Assembly: GCF_900116605.1 (NCBI RefSeq)
Contig: NZ_FPBC01000015.1
Coordinates: forward strand, 1-64,000
Direction of reading: 5' to 3'
DNA length: 64,000 nt
Source: Pseudomonas marincola
GTDB taxonomy: Bacteria > Pseudomonadota > Gammaproteobacteria > Pseudomonadales > Pseudomonadaceae
Of the stretch, positions 52,370-61,069 are shown one piece after another. How positions within the stretch are numbered: the stretch's first letter is position 1; each line of letters opens with the position of its first letter. The notes below the pieces were generated by a model that was not told where the DNA came from, made no database searches, and saw only the letters and a program-made list of their open reading frames with translations. Both the position numbers and the translations under genes were made by a program.

Positions 52370-52852
52370 TTAACGCTTGTGCGCGCGCACTTCATCTGCG
52401 CGAACACGTGGGGCCAACTTGTCGAGCACACCGTTGACGAACTTGTGTCCGTCGGTGGCGCCAAACACCTTGGCCAACTCGATGCCTTCGTTGATCACGA
52501 CGCGGTATGGAATATCTACACGGTTGCGCAATTCATACGTCGACAGACGCAGAATCGACAGCTCAACCGGATCGATTTCATCCAGCGGGCGATCCAGCAG
52601 CGGCTCGAACAGCGCATCGATTTCAGCTTTCTCACGGGGTACGCCATGCAGAATCTCATGGAAGTACGAACCGTCGACGGTCGCGAAATCGTTGTCTACG
52701 CGAAACTGTGCTTCGATCTCATGCAGCGGTTGCCCGGCAATATGCCAGGAGTACAGAGCCTGCATGGCCAAGGTACGCGCTTCACGACGCGCCAAAGTTT
52801 TTGGGCTAGGGCCCTTCGGCTTTGGCTTCTGGCTGTTATCGTTCTGGCTCAC
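52370..52852 (-). CDS. nusB: Transcription antitermination factor NusB
   Basis: A 160-residue all-helical rRNA antitermination protein. It shows ARREARTLAMQALYSWHIAG and LSILRLSTYELRNRVDIPYRVVINEGIELAKVFGATDGHKFVNGVLDKLA, the NusB core. The start is a GTG that overlaps the ribH stop (GTGA). The usual ribH-nusB-thiL order is preserved. Confidence 0.96.
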   Translation of the reverse strand: MSQNDNSQKPKPKGPSPKTLARREARTLAMQALYSWHIAGQPLHEIEAQFRVDNDFATVDGSYFHEILHGVPREKAEIDALFEPLLDRPLDEIDPVELSILRLSTYELRNRVDIPYRVVINEGIELAKVFGATDGHKFVNGVLDKLAPRVRADEVRAHKR

Positions 52853-53325
52853 TTGGCCTCCAACTGCGCCAGCAGGCTTACCATCTCAAGAGCAGAAAGC
52901 GCAGCTTCTGCACCTTTGTTACCGGCCTTGGTACCGGAACGTTCGATCGCTTGTTCGATAGAGTCTACAGTCAGCACGCCGAAGGCAACCGGTACGCCGA
53001 ACTCCATGGAAACCTGAGCCAGGCCTTTGGTGCACTCGCCTGCAACGTATTCAAAGTGCGGAGTACCGCCACGAATCACCGCGCCAAGGGCGATGATTGC
53101 GTCGAAATCGCCACTCTGAGCAACTTTCTGGGCAACCAGTGGAATTTCGAAGGCGCCTGGCGCGCGAATGATGGTGATGTCGCTTTCGCTCACACCGTGG
53201 CGAACCAGAGCATCAATGGCGCCACTTACCAGGCTTTCAACCACAAAGCTGTTAAAGCGGCCAACAACCAGAGCAAATTTACCCTTGGGTGCGATGAAAG
53301 TCCCTTCGATGGTCTTCAGTGTCAT
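52849..53325 (-). CDS. ribH: 6,7-dimethyl-8-ribityllumazine synthase
   Basis: Condenses the DHBP and pyrimidine branches of riboflavin synthesis. The 158-residue protein from ATG 53325 has VVGRFNSFVVESLVSGAID, RAPGAFEIPLVAQ and the catalytic-His region LGAVIRGGTPHFEYVAGECTKG. It precedes nusB with a four-base overlap. Confidence 0.96.
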   Translation of the reverse strand: MTLKTIEGTFIAPKGKFALVVGRFNSFVVESLVSGAIDALVRHGVSESDITIIRAPGAFEIPLVAQKVAQSGDFDAIIALGAVIRGGTPHFEYVAGECTKGLAQVSMEFGVPVAFGVLTVDSIEQAIERSGTKAGNKGAEAALSALEMVSLLAQLEAK

Positions 53326-53351
53326 AGCGAGTCTCGTCAATTAAAGAGCCA

Positions 53352-53368
53352 GGCCGCCATTGGCGGCC
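53352..53368 (-). terminator. Hairpin between ribBA and ribH
   Basis: GGCCGCC pairs with GGCGGCC around a three-base loop. On the minus strand it is followed by TGGCTCTTTAATT, so it may terminate or attenuate the ribBA transcript before ribH. Confidence 0.45.
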
Positions 53369-53417
53369 TTTGGATAGTCAAATATCTGATTAATACTAGA
53401 TGGTTTTCAGCCGGCAT

Positions 53418-54512
53418 TTATTCAGAGGGCAGGTATTCTACAACTTCCAGGTCGAACCCGGATATCGCATTGAACTTCATTGGTGAGCTCATCAGGCGCA
53501 TTTTGCGCACCCCGAGGTCACGCAGAATCTGCGAACCGGCACCTACAGTGCTGTAAGTACCGGCTGTCGGAGCTTTGTGCTCGTTGCCCAGTTGGCGCTC
53601 AAGGTGGGCCAACAGGTCCGGACCGGTCAGCGGATTGCCCAGCAACAGCACCACGCCGCTGCCTGCCTTGGCCACTTCAGCCATGGCCGCACGCAAACTC
53701 CAGCGACCTTCCTGCTTGACCATGAACAGATCACGCAACGGGTCCATGTTGTGCACGCGCACCAGCGTCGGCTCGTCAGCGCAGATTTTGCCGAGCGTGA
53801 GCGCCATGTGCACATCGCCTTCGACCGAATCACGGTAGGTCACCAGATTGAACTGGCCTAACTCACTGTCAATCTGCTGTTCGCTGATACGCTCGACAGT
53901 GCGCTCGTGGATCATGCGGTAGTGAATCAGGTCGGCGATGGTGCCGATCTTGATGCCGTGCTGCGCAGCGAACTCTTCAAGCTCAGGACGACGCGACATG
54001 GTGCCGTCATCGTTCATGATTTCGCAGATAACCCCGCTCGGCTCAAAACCACCCATCCGCGCCAGATCACAGGCGGCTTCGGTGTGGCCGGCACGCGCCA
54101 GAACACCACCGGGCTGCGCCATCAACGGGAAGATATGGCCGGGGCTGACAATGTCTTCAGCTTTGGCGTTTCTTGCGGCTGCGGCTTGCACAGTGCGCGC
54201 GCGGTCAGCGGCGGAGATACCGGTGGTCACGCCTTCTGCGGCTTCGATGGAAACGGTGAATTTGGTGCCAAAACCGGAACCGTTACGCGGCGCCATCAAT
54301 GGCAGCTTGAGCAGTTCGCAGCGCTCGCGGCTCATCGGCATGCAGATCAGGCCACGGGCAAAGCGCGCCATGAAGTTGATGTGCTCGGCGGTCACGCACT
54401 CGGAGGCGATAATCAGATCGCCTTCGTTCTCGCGGTCTTCGTCATCCATGAGGATGACCATCTTGCCCTGGCGGATGTCTTCAACAAGTTCTTCGATGCT
54501 ATTGAGAGCCAT
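53418..54512 (-). CDS. ribBA: 3,4-dihydroxy-2-butanone-4-phosphate synthase with degenerate GTP-cyclohydrolase-like domain
   Basis: A 364-residue protein. The N-terminal 200 residues are an intact DHBP synthase: MVILMDDEDRENEGDLIIASE with the acidic loop, and HTEAACDLARM. Residues about 208-364 align in layout with GTP cyclohydrolase II but lack the C-x2-G-D-x8-C-D-C zinc site and the RQEGRGIGL motif that ribA at 48.6 kb has. So only the RibB reaction is expected. AAGGAGGGCCC precedes the ATG. Confidence 0.92.
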   Translation of the reverse strand: MALNSIEELVEDIRQGKMVILMDDEDRENEGDLIIASECVTAEHINFMARFARGLICMPMSRERCELLKLPLMAPRNGSGFGTKFTVSIEAAEGVTTGISAADRARTVQAAAARNAKAEDIVSPGHIFPLMAQPGGVLARAGHTEAACDLARMGGFEPSGVICEIMNDDGTMSRRPELEEFAAQHGIKIGTIADLIHYRMIHERTVERISEQQIDSELGQFNLVTYRDSVEGDVHMALTLGKICADEPTLVRVHNMDPLRDLFMVKQEGRWSLRAAMAEVAKAGSGVVLLLGNPLTGPDLLAHLERQLGNEHKAPTAGTYSTVGAGSQILRDLGVRKMRLMSSPMKFNAISGFDLEVVEYLPSE

Positions 54513-54542
54513 GGGCCCTCCTTATAAAAAGTGGGCGGCAGG

Positions 54543-55199
54543 TTACAGGTAGCCGTTTTCGGCCAGGAAACCCTGAGTAATTCCGGAAGCAGTTGGCTCT
54601 GCTGCACGGTCACCGAGCAGCAAACGCTCGAGGTAACGGGCAAGCAAGTCGACTTCAAGATTGACCTTACGGCCCGGGCGATAGTCGACCATGATGGTTT
54701 CCGCCAGCGTGTGCGGAACAATGGTCAGCTCGAACTCGGCGCCATCCACGGCATTCACCGTGAGGCTGGTGCCATCGACCGTAATCGAACCCTTGTGGGC
54801 AATATATTTGGCCAACTCTTTCGGCGCGCGAATACGAAATTGCACGGCGCGGGCATTGTCTTCACGCGAGACAACCTCGCCAACACCATCAACGTGGCCG
54901 CTGACCAGATGACCGCCAAGACGGCTGGTCGGGGTCAGGGCTTTTTCGAGATTGACCGCACTGCCGCTCTTAAGGTCGACAAAACCGGTGCGCGCCAGGG
55001 TTTCACGGCTCACGTCGGCCCAGAAACCATCACCCGGCAATTCGACTGCCGTCAGGCAAACACCGTTTACCGCGATGCTGTCGCCGAGTTTGACGTCGCC
55101 CAGATCAAGCTTGCCGGTTTCGACATAAACCCGCACATCGCCGCCTTTTGGGGTGAGCGCGCGAATGCGCCCAACTGACTCAATTATGCCGGTGAACAT
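54543..55199 (-). CDS. ribE: Riboflavin synthase alpha chain
   Basis: Dismutates two lumazines into riboflavin. The 218-residue protein shows the two-repeat lumazine-binding layout: MFTGIIESVGRIRAL, GDSIAVNGVCLTAVEL, then HLVSGHVDGVGEV and GSITVDGTSLTVNAV. GGGAGGCCGC precedes the ATG. An FMN riboswitch about 190 bases upstream makes it the first gene of the controlled segment ribE-ribBA-ribH-nusB. Confidence 0.96.
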   Translation of the reverse strand: MFTGIIESVGRIRALTPKGGDVRVYVETGKLDLGDVKLGDSIAVNGVCLTAVELPGDGFWADVSRETLARTGFVDLKSGSAVNLEKALTPTSRLGGHLVSGHVDGVGEVVSREDNARAVQFRIRAPKELAKYIAHKGSITVDGTSLTVNAVDGAEFELTIVPHTLAETIMVDYRPGRKVNLEVDLLARYLERLLLGDRAAEPTASGITQGFLAENGYL

Positions 55200-55389
55200 G
55201 CGGCCTCCCGTCGTTTAAGCGCAGCGCTTCGATCACACACAGCACTAGGCTGACAGCGGGAACTGTGCAGCTGGCGTGAGCAATAAACATATGACATTTA
55301 CAGACTCCTGTTTATAAAAAACAGGGCACGTTTGATCGATAGGGATCTTTCAGGCACGCCGCAACGCGCCTTGGCAGATTATCCCGCTC

Positions 55390-55542
55390 TCTCTTTATCC
55401 GGACTTTAACCGTCGGCTCCGGAATCTCACCGGCTCTGCTGACCTTGCCGCACAGTCTGCAACAGACCGGCAAGCGCTCGCGGGCTAGACGCTTTGCGCG
55501 CCATTACCGCCGGTGGGGAATTACACCCCGCCCTGAGAACGT
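55390..55542 (-). promoter_or_regulatory. FMN riboswitch (RFN element) in front of ribE
   Basis: On the minus strand the conserved blocks appear in order: GGGCGGGGTGTAATTCCCC and ACCGGCGGTAAT (about 55505-55535), a variable arm with CCCGCGAG, then GCCGGTGAGATTCCGGAGCC and GACGGTTAAAGTCCGGAT (about 55397-55437). This is the complete FMN aptamer. It lies after ribD and before ribE, so FMN should limit the distal rib genes but not nrdR-ribD. Confidence 0.95.
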
Positions 55543-55637
55543 ACGGTCACTTCTGCAACCGTGGCAGGCTTTTTACCATATTTGGGCCGCGCACGCACCG
55601 CCGAGTGTGGGCCACTCAACGGTTGCAGTGCCTGCAC

Positions 55638-56762
55638 TTACTCGGCGGCAGGGGCGATTTGAGGGCGCGCGATGATGCGCCAGTCGTCACCGACAGCACG
55701 CATGTCGATAATTTCCAGCGCCTGCGCCTCGGCCATGCGCGCCAGCGGCAGGTCCAGTAAAGGCCGGGCACCGGAGCCCAGGAACTTGGGTGCCATGAAT
55801 ATCTGGTACTCATCGACCAAACCCTGTCGGGCAAACGCGCCGGCGAGTTTTGGACCGGCTTCTACCAACACTTCATTGGCGCCGCGAGACGCCAGTTCCA
55901 GCAACAGCTTGCGTAAATCGACATGCCCGCTGCTGCCCGGAACGGCCAACAACTCGTGGCCTTCGGATAAATAATTGTCGCGCGCCGAGGCCGCCGCACA
56001 GGTTGCCACCAGCGCAGGCCCGGCCTGAAAAAACGCTGCAGTCAGCGGCACGCGCAAACGTCCATCAACCAGCACGCGCAAGGGCGGACGCCGCTCAGCC
56101 AGTGCAGACAACTCGCCATTTAGGCCCAGTTCATCAGGGCGAACGGTAAGCCGCGCATCATCGGCCAGCACCGTATCGGCGCCTGTAAGAACAACGCTGG
56201 CCTGGGCCCGCAAGCGTTGCACCGCAGAACGTGCATGCGGGCCGGTAATCCATTTGCTCTCGCCGCTGGCCATTGCCGTCCGGCCATCCAGACTCATCGC
56301 CATTTTGACCCGCACCAACGGCAAGCCATGCTCCATGCGTTTGATAAACCCCTCATTCAGCGCCCGGGCTTCGGCTTCGAGCATGCCGCTCTGCACACTG
56401 ATGCCTGCATTCATCAAGCGCAGCAGCCCGCTACCGGAGACTGCCGGGTTAGGGTCTTGCATGGCCGCAACCACACGGCTGACACCCGCCTCAATCAGCG
56501 CATCAGCACACGGCGGCGTGCGGCCATGATGACTGCACGGTTCGAGCGTGACGTAAGCCGTAGCCCCGCGCGCCAACTCGCCAGCCTGGCGCAATGCATA
56601 AACCTCGGCATGGGGTTCGCCGGCGCGCGCATGCCAGCCTTCGCCGACAATCTTGTTGTCACGCACAATCACGCAGCCAACACGAGGGTTGGGGTGAGTC
56701 GAGTACAGGCCTTTACGGGCCAGCTCCAATGCGCGAGCCATAAAGGCCTGATCAGTGTGCAT
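55638..56762 (-). CDS. ribD: Bifunctional riboflavin deaminase/reductase
   Basis: A 374-residue two-domain enzyme: N-terminal zinc deaminase (HAEVYALRQAG and PCSHHGRTPPCADAL, residues about 50-90) and C-terminal 5-amino-6-ribosylamino-uracil phosphate reductase (VKMAMSLDGRTAMASGESKWITG, from about 155). ATG 56762 was chosen (AAGGAT seven bases upstream) over a TTG six bases earlier. It begins two bases after the nrdR stop. Confidence 0.95.
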   Translation of the reverse strand: MHTDQAFMARALELARKGLYSTHPNPRVGCVIVRDNKIVGEGWHARAGEPHAEVYALRQAGELARGATAYVTLEPCSHHGRTPPCADALIEAGVSRVVAAMQDPNPAVSGSGLLRLMNAGISVQSGMLEAEARALNEGFIKRMEHGLPLVRVKMAMSLDGRTAMASGESKWITGPHARSAVQRLRAQASVVLTGADTVLADDARLTVRPDELGLNGELSALAERRPPLRVLVDGRLRVPLTAAFFQAGPALVATCAAASARDNYLSEGHELLAVPGSSGHVDLRKLLLELASRGANEVLVEAGPKLAGAFARQGLVDEYQIFMAPKFLGSGARPLLDLPLARMAEAQALEIIDMRAVGDDWRIIARPQIAPAAE

Positions 56763-56764
56763 GT

Positions 56765-57229
56765 TCAATCCTTTGAGGGTTCGCGAGACAGCCGTTCAAT
56801 CTCTTCACGAAATTCGTTCAAATCCTGGAAGCGGCGATAGACCGAGGCGAAACGGATATAGGCGACTTCATCGAGCTTTTGCAGCTCGGTCATCACCAAC
56901 TCGCCCAGCACCAGCGACTTGATCTCGCGCTCGCCAGTGGCCCGCAGCTTATGCTTGATATGGGCAATTGCCGCCTCGACACGTTCTATACTGACGGGAC
57001 GTTTTTCCAGTGCACGCAGCATGCCGGCGCGCAGTTTTTCTTCATCGAATGGCTGGCGGCTGCCGTCCTGCTTGATCAGCCGTGGCATGACCAATTCGGC
57101 CGTCTCGAAGGTGGTAAAACGCTCACCACAGGCCAGGCACTCACGCCGACGACGAACTTGCTCGCCTTCGGCAACCAAACGTGAATCAATGACCTTTGTG
57201 TCGTTGGCGCCGCAGAATGGACAGTGCAT
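56765..57229 (-). CDS. nrdR: Transcriptional repressor NrdR
   Basis: A 154-residue nucleotide-sensing repressor of ribonucleotide reductase genes. The start MHCPFCGANDTKVIDSRL is canonical. Zinc ribbon cysteines (CPFC ... CLACG) occupy residues 3-34, and the ATP-cone follows (about 49-139: VMPRLIKQDGSRQPFDEEKL). It heads the minus-strand nrdR-ribD-rib block. Confidence 0.96.
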   Translation of the reverse strand: MHCPFCGANDTKVIDSRLVAEGEQVRRRRECLACGERFTTFETAELVMPRLIKQDGSRQPFDEEKLRAGMLRALEKRPVSIERVEAAIAHIKHKLRATGEREIKSLVLGELVMTELQKLDEVAYIRFASVYRRFQDLNEFREEIERLSREPSKD

Positions 57230-57357
57230 AGCGAGCATCAGCCTAAAACGTAAAACGCCATGTTAGCGCATCCGCCGGGCAAGACAAGCCGACTGCTTTG
57301 CGGTATACAGGCGCGATTGGATTCAAACACCTGCTGGGTTCACAGATAGGGAATTTC

Positions 57358-57783
57358 ATGAATATTCGACTGCTCTTATTGCTCACCATCACCGGACTCC
57401 TCAGCGCGTGCAGCAGCGCGCCAACCGCCCCGCCCGCTCAGCCCGAAGCGGTGCTGGCCGAGCCGACGCCTGCTGGCCAGAATGAAATCAGCGGTAATCT
57501 GCTGGGCGTTCCAGAGGGCGCCGTCGCCGAAGTTGCCCTGCTGACCATCGGCTCGAACGGCCTGCCTTTCACCACACTGGGCAACATTCAACTGCGCGGC
57601 ACGGGCGAGCCACTGCCGTTTCGCGTGCTGTTCAATCCGCAAGCCTTCGCCAAGGGTATTCGCGTTGAGTTACGCGGCCGCGCCAATCAATCCGGCAAGC
57701 TGATCCTGCACATGCCAAAGCGCGTTATCGACTCGCCCCAAAGCCAATCGGTTGGCGATCTGCGCATGGTCCCCGCGCCATGA
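57358..57783 (+). CDS. YbaY-family lipoprotein
   Basis: A 141-residue lipoprotein; ATG 57358 (ATAGGGAA upstream) starts a signal peptide with lipobox LLSAC. The mature part has the YbaY beta-sandwich pattern ISGNLLGVPEGAVAEVALLTIG. It is 4 bases overlapped by the following methyltransferase gene (ATGA). Function of the family is unknown. Confidence 0.85.
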   Translation: MNIRLLLLLTITGLLSACSSAPTAPPAQPEAVLAEPTPAGQNEISGNLLGVPEGAVAEVALLTIGSNGLPFTTLGNIQLRGTGEPLPFRVLFNPQAFAKGIRVELRGRANQSGKLILHMPKRVIDSPQSQSVGDLRMVPAP

Positions 57784-58445
57784 GCCCACCCGGCCACTTG
57801 CAAGCGGCATTGAGCGAGCTGCTGGGTGATGCACAGTTAGTCGCCGCGCAACTGCCGGGCACTGAGCTGATGTTATGGCTGATCAACCCAGAGAATATGC
57901 AGCGCGCGTTCAGCCCTGAGGAAACCATGCGTATCCTCAATGAGCCAACCTACTGGTGTTTCTGCTGGGCAAGCGGCCTGGTGCTGGCCCGCTGGCTGGC
58001 CGAGAATCCGCACTGGGTGGCGGGCAAGCGCGTGCTTGATTTCGGCGCGGGCTCGGGCGTAGCGGCGATTGCCGCCGCCAAGGCTGGCGCACTCGAAGTG
58101 GTGGCCTGCGACCTTGATCCGCTGGCGATCGCAGCCTGCAAAGCCAATGCCGACCTCAATAATGTGACGCTGGGCTATTCGGATGACTTTTTCAGCGAAG
58201 CGGATCGCTTCGACCTGATCATCGTCGCCGATGTGCTCTACGACCGGGCCAACCTGCCGCTGCTCGACGAATTCCTCAGCCGCGGCAAACAGGCGCTGGT
58301 TGCCGACTCGCGGGTGCGCAACTTCGAACATCCGCTGTACACCCGCCTCGGCGTGATGGAAGCCTGTACCTGGCCCGATCTGGCAGAACCTGCCGAGTTT
58401 CGCCACGTCAGCCTGTATCATGCAGAGCGCAGAGTTCACCCTTGA
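57780..58445 (+). CDS. SAM-dependent methyltransferase (ETFB-lysine/nicotinamide-MTase-like)
   Basis: A 221-residue class I methyltransferase with motif I VLDFGAGSGVAAIAAAKAG (about 87-105), VVACDLDPLAIAACKANAD and the DLIIVADVLYDRANLPLL block. The latter resembles protein lysine methyltransferases such as ETFB-KMT and PrmA-like enzymes. Target protein is unknown. It overlaps the YbaY gene by four bases. Confidence 0.82.
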   Translation: MSPPGHLQAALSELLGDAQLVAAQLPGTELMLWLINPENMQRAFSPEETMRILNEPTYWCFCWASGLVLARWLAENPHWVAGKRVLDFGAGSGVAAIAAAKAGALEVVACDLDPLAIAACKANADLNNVTLGYSDDFFSEADRFDLIIVADVLYDRANLPLLDEFLSRGKQALVADSRVRNFEHPLYTRLGVMEACTWPDLAEPAEFRHVSLYHAERRVHP

Positions 58446-58512
58446 TTTAAGCGCCACCCGCCCGCATTTATAAATCTATAAACGCCTCTATTTTGACCCG
58501 CGAGAGCCGACC

Positions 58513-59385
58513 ATGAGCGACACCCCTTATATTTTTGATATCTCCGGCGCTGCCCAGTTTGATCAACTGGTCATCGAGAACTCGTTCCACAAGCCGGTTC
58601 TGGTCGATTTCTGGGCGGATTGGTGCGCGCCCTGCAAAGCACTGATGCCAACGCTGGCGCAAATTACCGAGGGTTATCAGGGCGAACTGCTGCTGGCCAA
58701 GGTCGACTGCGATGCCGAGCAGGATATCGTCGCCCGCTTTGGTATCCGTAGCCTGCCAACCGTGGTGCTGTTCAAGGACGGCCAACCGATAGATGGCTTC
58801 AGCGGCGCCAAGCCGGAATCTGAAATTCGCGCCATGCTCCAACCTCACGTCAACGAGCCCGCTGCGCCGCAAGTCGACCTGCTGAAAAGCGCGCAAGCGC
58901 TGTTTGCCGACGGCCATATCAGCGAAGCCGAAGCGCAGTTGAAGCAACTGCTCGCCGAGGACAACAGCAACGCACTGGGCCTGATTCTGTATGCCCGCTG
59001 CATGGCTGAGCGCGGCGAGCTGGCAGAAGCCGAAACCGTCCTAAATGCCGTGCAGGGCGATGAACACAAGCAAGCACTGGCGGGTGCGCGGGCGCAACTG
59101 ACGTTTCTGCGTCAGGCGGCTGAAATGCCGGATATCGCTGCCCTGAAAACCCGTATTGCGCAAAACAGCGAAGATGACGAGGCGGTGTATCAACTGGCCG
59201 TCCAACAACTCGCCCGCCAACAATACGAGCCGGCGCTTGATGCGGTGTTGCGCCTGTTTGTGCGCAACCGTGGCTACGCTGACGGCATCGCCCACAAGAC
59301 CTTGCTGCAGGTGTTCGAGCTGCTGGGCAATGATCACCCGTTGGTGACGTTGTACCGGCGCAAACTGTATCAAGCGATTTACTGA
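58513..59385 (+). CDS. ybbN: YbbN/CnoX-type thioredoxin-TPR co-chaperone
   Basis: A 290-residue protein: thioredoxin fold (1-110) with active site WADWCAPCKAL, followed by TPR-like helices (about 115-290: LLKSAQALFADGHISEAEAQLKQLLAED). E. coli CnoX has SxxC; here both cysteines are present (CAPC), so a redox activity is possible besides holdase and chaperone hand-over. Confidence 0.92.
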   Translation: MSDTPYIFDISGAAQFDQLVIENSFHKPVLVDFWADWCAPCKALMPTLAQITEGYQGELLLAKVDCDAEQDIVARFGIRSLPTVVLFKDGQPIDGFSGAKPESEIRAMLQPHVNEPAAPQVDLLKSAQALFADGHISEAEAQLKQLLAEDNSNALGLILYARCMAERGELAEAETVLNAVQGDEHKQALAGARAQLTFLRQAAEMPDIAALKTRIAQNSEDDEAVYQLAVQQLARQQYEPALDAVLRLFVRNRGYADGIAHKTLLQVFELLGNDHPLVTLYRRKLYQAIY

Positions 59386-59425
59386 TGTAATTTTTATCGC
59401 CCCACCGGCTCTGTAGAGACAACAC

Positions 59426-59461
59426 CGCCGCAGAATCCCTCTCGGATCTGCGGCGTTTTTA
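59426..59461 (+). terminator. Rho-independent terminator of ybbN
   Basis: CGCCGCAGA pairs with TCTGCGGCG around a 12-base loop that itself partly pairs, followed by five or more Ts. It lies 40 bases past the ybbN stop. Confidence 0.88.
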
Positions 59462-59487
59462 TAGCTCTCTAAAGGTTGCAGGGACGT

Positions 59488-59931
59488 ATGTCGAACAAAC
59501 TTTCAAAAATCGGTTTTTACCTCGCGCTGTACGGCACGGTTTTCATCATCGCCTGGATTGGTGCGTTCAAGTACCACCCCGATGAAGCCCAGGCCATCAG
59601 CGGCCTGATTCAGAATTCACCTTTGCTGTCATGGCTTTACGCGGTGGGCAGCGTGCAAGGCGTGTCATCCATGATTGGTACCGGCGAGCTGATCATTGCC
59701 GCGTTGCTGGCCCTGTATCCGCTCAGTAAAAAAGCCTCACTGCTGGGCGCCCTGCTGGCTATCGGTTTATTCCTGACAACCCTGACGTTCCTGTTCAGCA
59801 CGCCCGGTGTTTTACATACCGAGGGGCTTTTCCCTTCGCTGCTGGGCTCGTTCCTGATCAAGGATGCCGTGCTGTTGGGCGTTTGCCTGTGGGTTGCCGG
59901 CGAGTCGTGGGACGCCATCAAGCAGCAATAG
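59488..59931 (+). CDS. DUF417-family membrane protein
   Basis: A 147-residue protein of the DUF417 (YkgB/RclC-like) family with four predicted spans. Segments FYLALYGTVFIIAWIGAFKY...EAQAISGLIQNSPLLSW and the GVCLWVAGESW end are typical. RclC relatives respond to reactive chlorine in E. coli, but no regulator is present here. ATG 59488 has GGGACG upstream. Confidence 0.85.
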   Translation: MSNKLSKIGFYLALYGTVFIIAWIGAFKYHPDEAQAISGLIQNSPLLSWLYAVGSVQGVSSMIGTGELIIAALLALYPLSKKASLLGALLAIGLFLTTLTFLFSTPGVLHTEGLFPSLLGSFLIKDAVLLGVCLWVAGESWDAIKQQ

Positions 59932-59969
59932 CCTGGAATTTTATATGCGTGAGGCGGCGCAATGCGGCC

Positions 59970-60323
59970 TCACGCATCTCCCAGCCAGTGATAAACCGGC
60001 GCATCCTCGCCATTCTCAACCCGCACCAGCGGACTGTGGCGCATGCGCACCAGCAGGCGCTTTCCAGCTTGCTCGCTGCCGGCCAGTGCCGACAATTGCC
60101 CCAGCAATTGCGGGCCATCGATTTGCCCGGCATTGCGCAGCAGCGTCAGGCTTGTGCTCCACAAGTCATCGGTAGCCGGCGCTGATGCCGCAACCGGAGT
60201 CGTGGGCGCAACATCCTGCACTGCGGTCTCTGCCCGCCCCGCCAGTTGAGCCCACTCATGCGGCTCCATTTCGACCGTCAAATCCACCGGCCATTCGCCG
60301 ATCTTGCCGCGTATGCGCACCAT
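59970..60323 (-). CDS. Hypothetical small cytoplasmic protein
   Basis: A 117-residue protein from ATG 60323, chosen because GGAGGT lies just upstream. It starts MVRIRGKIGEWPVDLTVEMEPHEW and has an Ala/Pro-rich linker and a helical C-terminus. No signal peptide or known domain is seen. It is divergent from the zinc-related operon and shares its 122-base upstream region. Confidence 0.7.
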   Translation of the reverse strand: MVRIRGKIGEWPVDLTVEMEPHEWAQLAGRAETAVQDVAPTTPVAASAPATDDLWSTSLTLLRNAGQIDGPQLLGQLSALAGSEQAGKRLLVRMRHSPLVRVENGEDAPVYHWLGDA

Positions 60324-60405
60324 CGCTACCTCCACCGTAATGCTCGAATGCTCCCACGCAGAGAGGGTGAGCGACAACTGCTGATAGCAATTGCTGTTAT
60401 ATTTC

Positions 60406-60418
60406 GTTATAACGTAAC
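60406..60418. promoter_or_regulatory. Zur-like operator before the DUF2796-ABC operon
   Basis: GTTATAACGTAAC matches the Zur core GTTATA-N-TATAAC at 10 of 12 fixed positions. A second GTTATA begins at 60396. The site ends 27 bases before the DUF2796 start. Zinc-dependent repression by Zur is therefore likely. Confidence 0.65.
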
Positions 60419-60445
60419 AATCATCACACGACACATGGACTCGAT

Positions 60446-61030
60446 ATGCGCCGCTTACTCCTTGCTGCTCCCTTCGTTCTGCTGCCATTGTTGGCTACCG
60501 CTCAAGAGCATGATCACACTGACCACGACAGCCTCCCCGCGCATGAGCATGGCTCGGCGCAGCTAAACGCGGCGCTCGACGAACACACTCTGGAACTTGA
60601 ACTCAACAGTCCGGCAATGAACCTTTTGGGCTTTGAGCACGCGGCAAACTCTGCCGAGGATAAAGCCGTTGTTGCCGAAGTGGCACGCGCGCTGGCCGAC
60701 CCGGTAACCTTGTTTGGTTTGCAAAACGGTAACTGCAGCGTCATCGAGCAAGACATTGACGGGCCTATGTTTGGCGGCCATGAAGAGCACGCGGAGCATG
60801 AACACAGCGCCGACGACAGCGACCATAAGCATGAACACGAACACGAACACAGCGATATTCACGCGCAGTACAGCTTCGACTGCAAACAACCCGAGGCCCT
60901 TGGTCAGCTGGATCTTGGCGGGCTGTTCAAGCGTTTCCCGGGCATGCACAAGATTCAACTGCAGATGATCGGCCCGGCAGGCCAGAAAGGTGCACAATTG
61001 GACCCGGCTAACGCGACTGCCAACTTTTAA
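60446..61030 (+). CDS. DUF2796/ZrgA-type histidine-rich zinc-binding protein
   Basis: A 194-residue exported protein with signal peptide MRRLLLAAPFVLLPLLATA. The mature part begins EHDHTDHDSLPAHEHGSA and has a central His/Glu-rich loop (HEEHAEHEHSADDSDHKHEHEHEHSD in two runs) typical of zinc carriers. DUF2796/ZrgA proteins take part in zinc uptake with an ABC transporter. Here the next genes are such a transporter, and a Zur-like box precedes the gene. Confidence 0.9.
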   Translation: MRRLLLAAPFVLLPLLATAQEHDHTDHDSLPAHEHGSAQLNAALDEHTLELELNSPAMNLLGFEHAANSAEDKAVVAEVARALADPVTLFGLQNGNCSVIEQDIDGPMFGGHEEHAEHEHSADDSDHKHEHEHEHSDIHAQYSFDCKQPEALGQLDLGGLFKRFPGMHKIQLQMIGPAGQKGAQLDPANATANF

Positions 61031-61069
61031 GCACACCAAGCGAAGATCGGTCGGGGCAACTCGACCGAC

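Noticed and set aside
60396..60413. GTTATA-N6-TATAAC as the main Zur site
   Set aside because: Spacer of six bases does not fit the one-base centre of Zur boxes; the overlapping 13-mer at 60406-60418 fits better.
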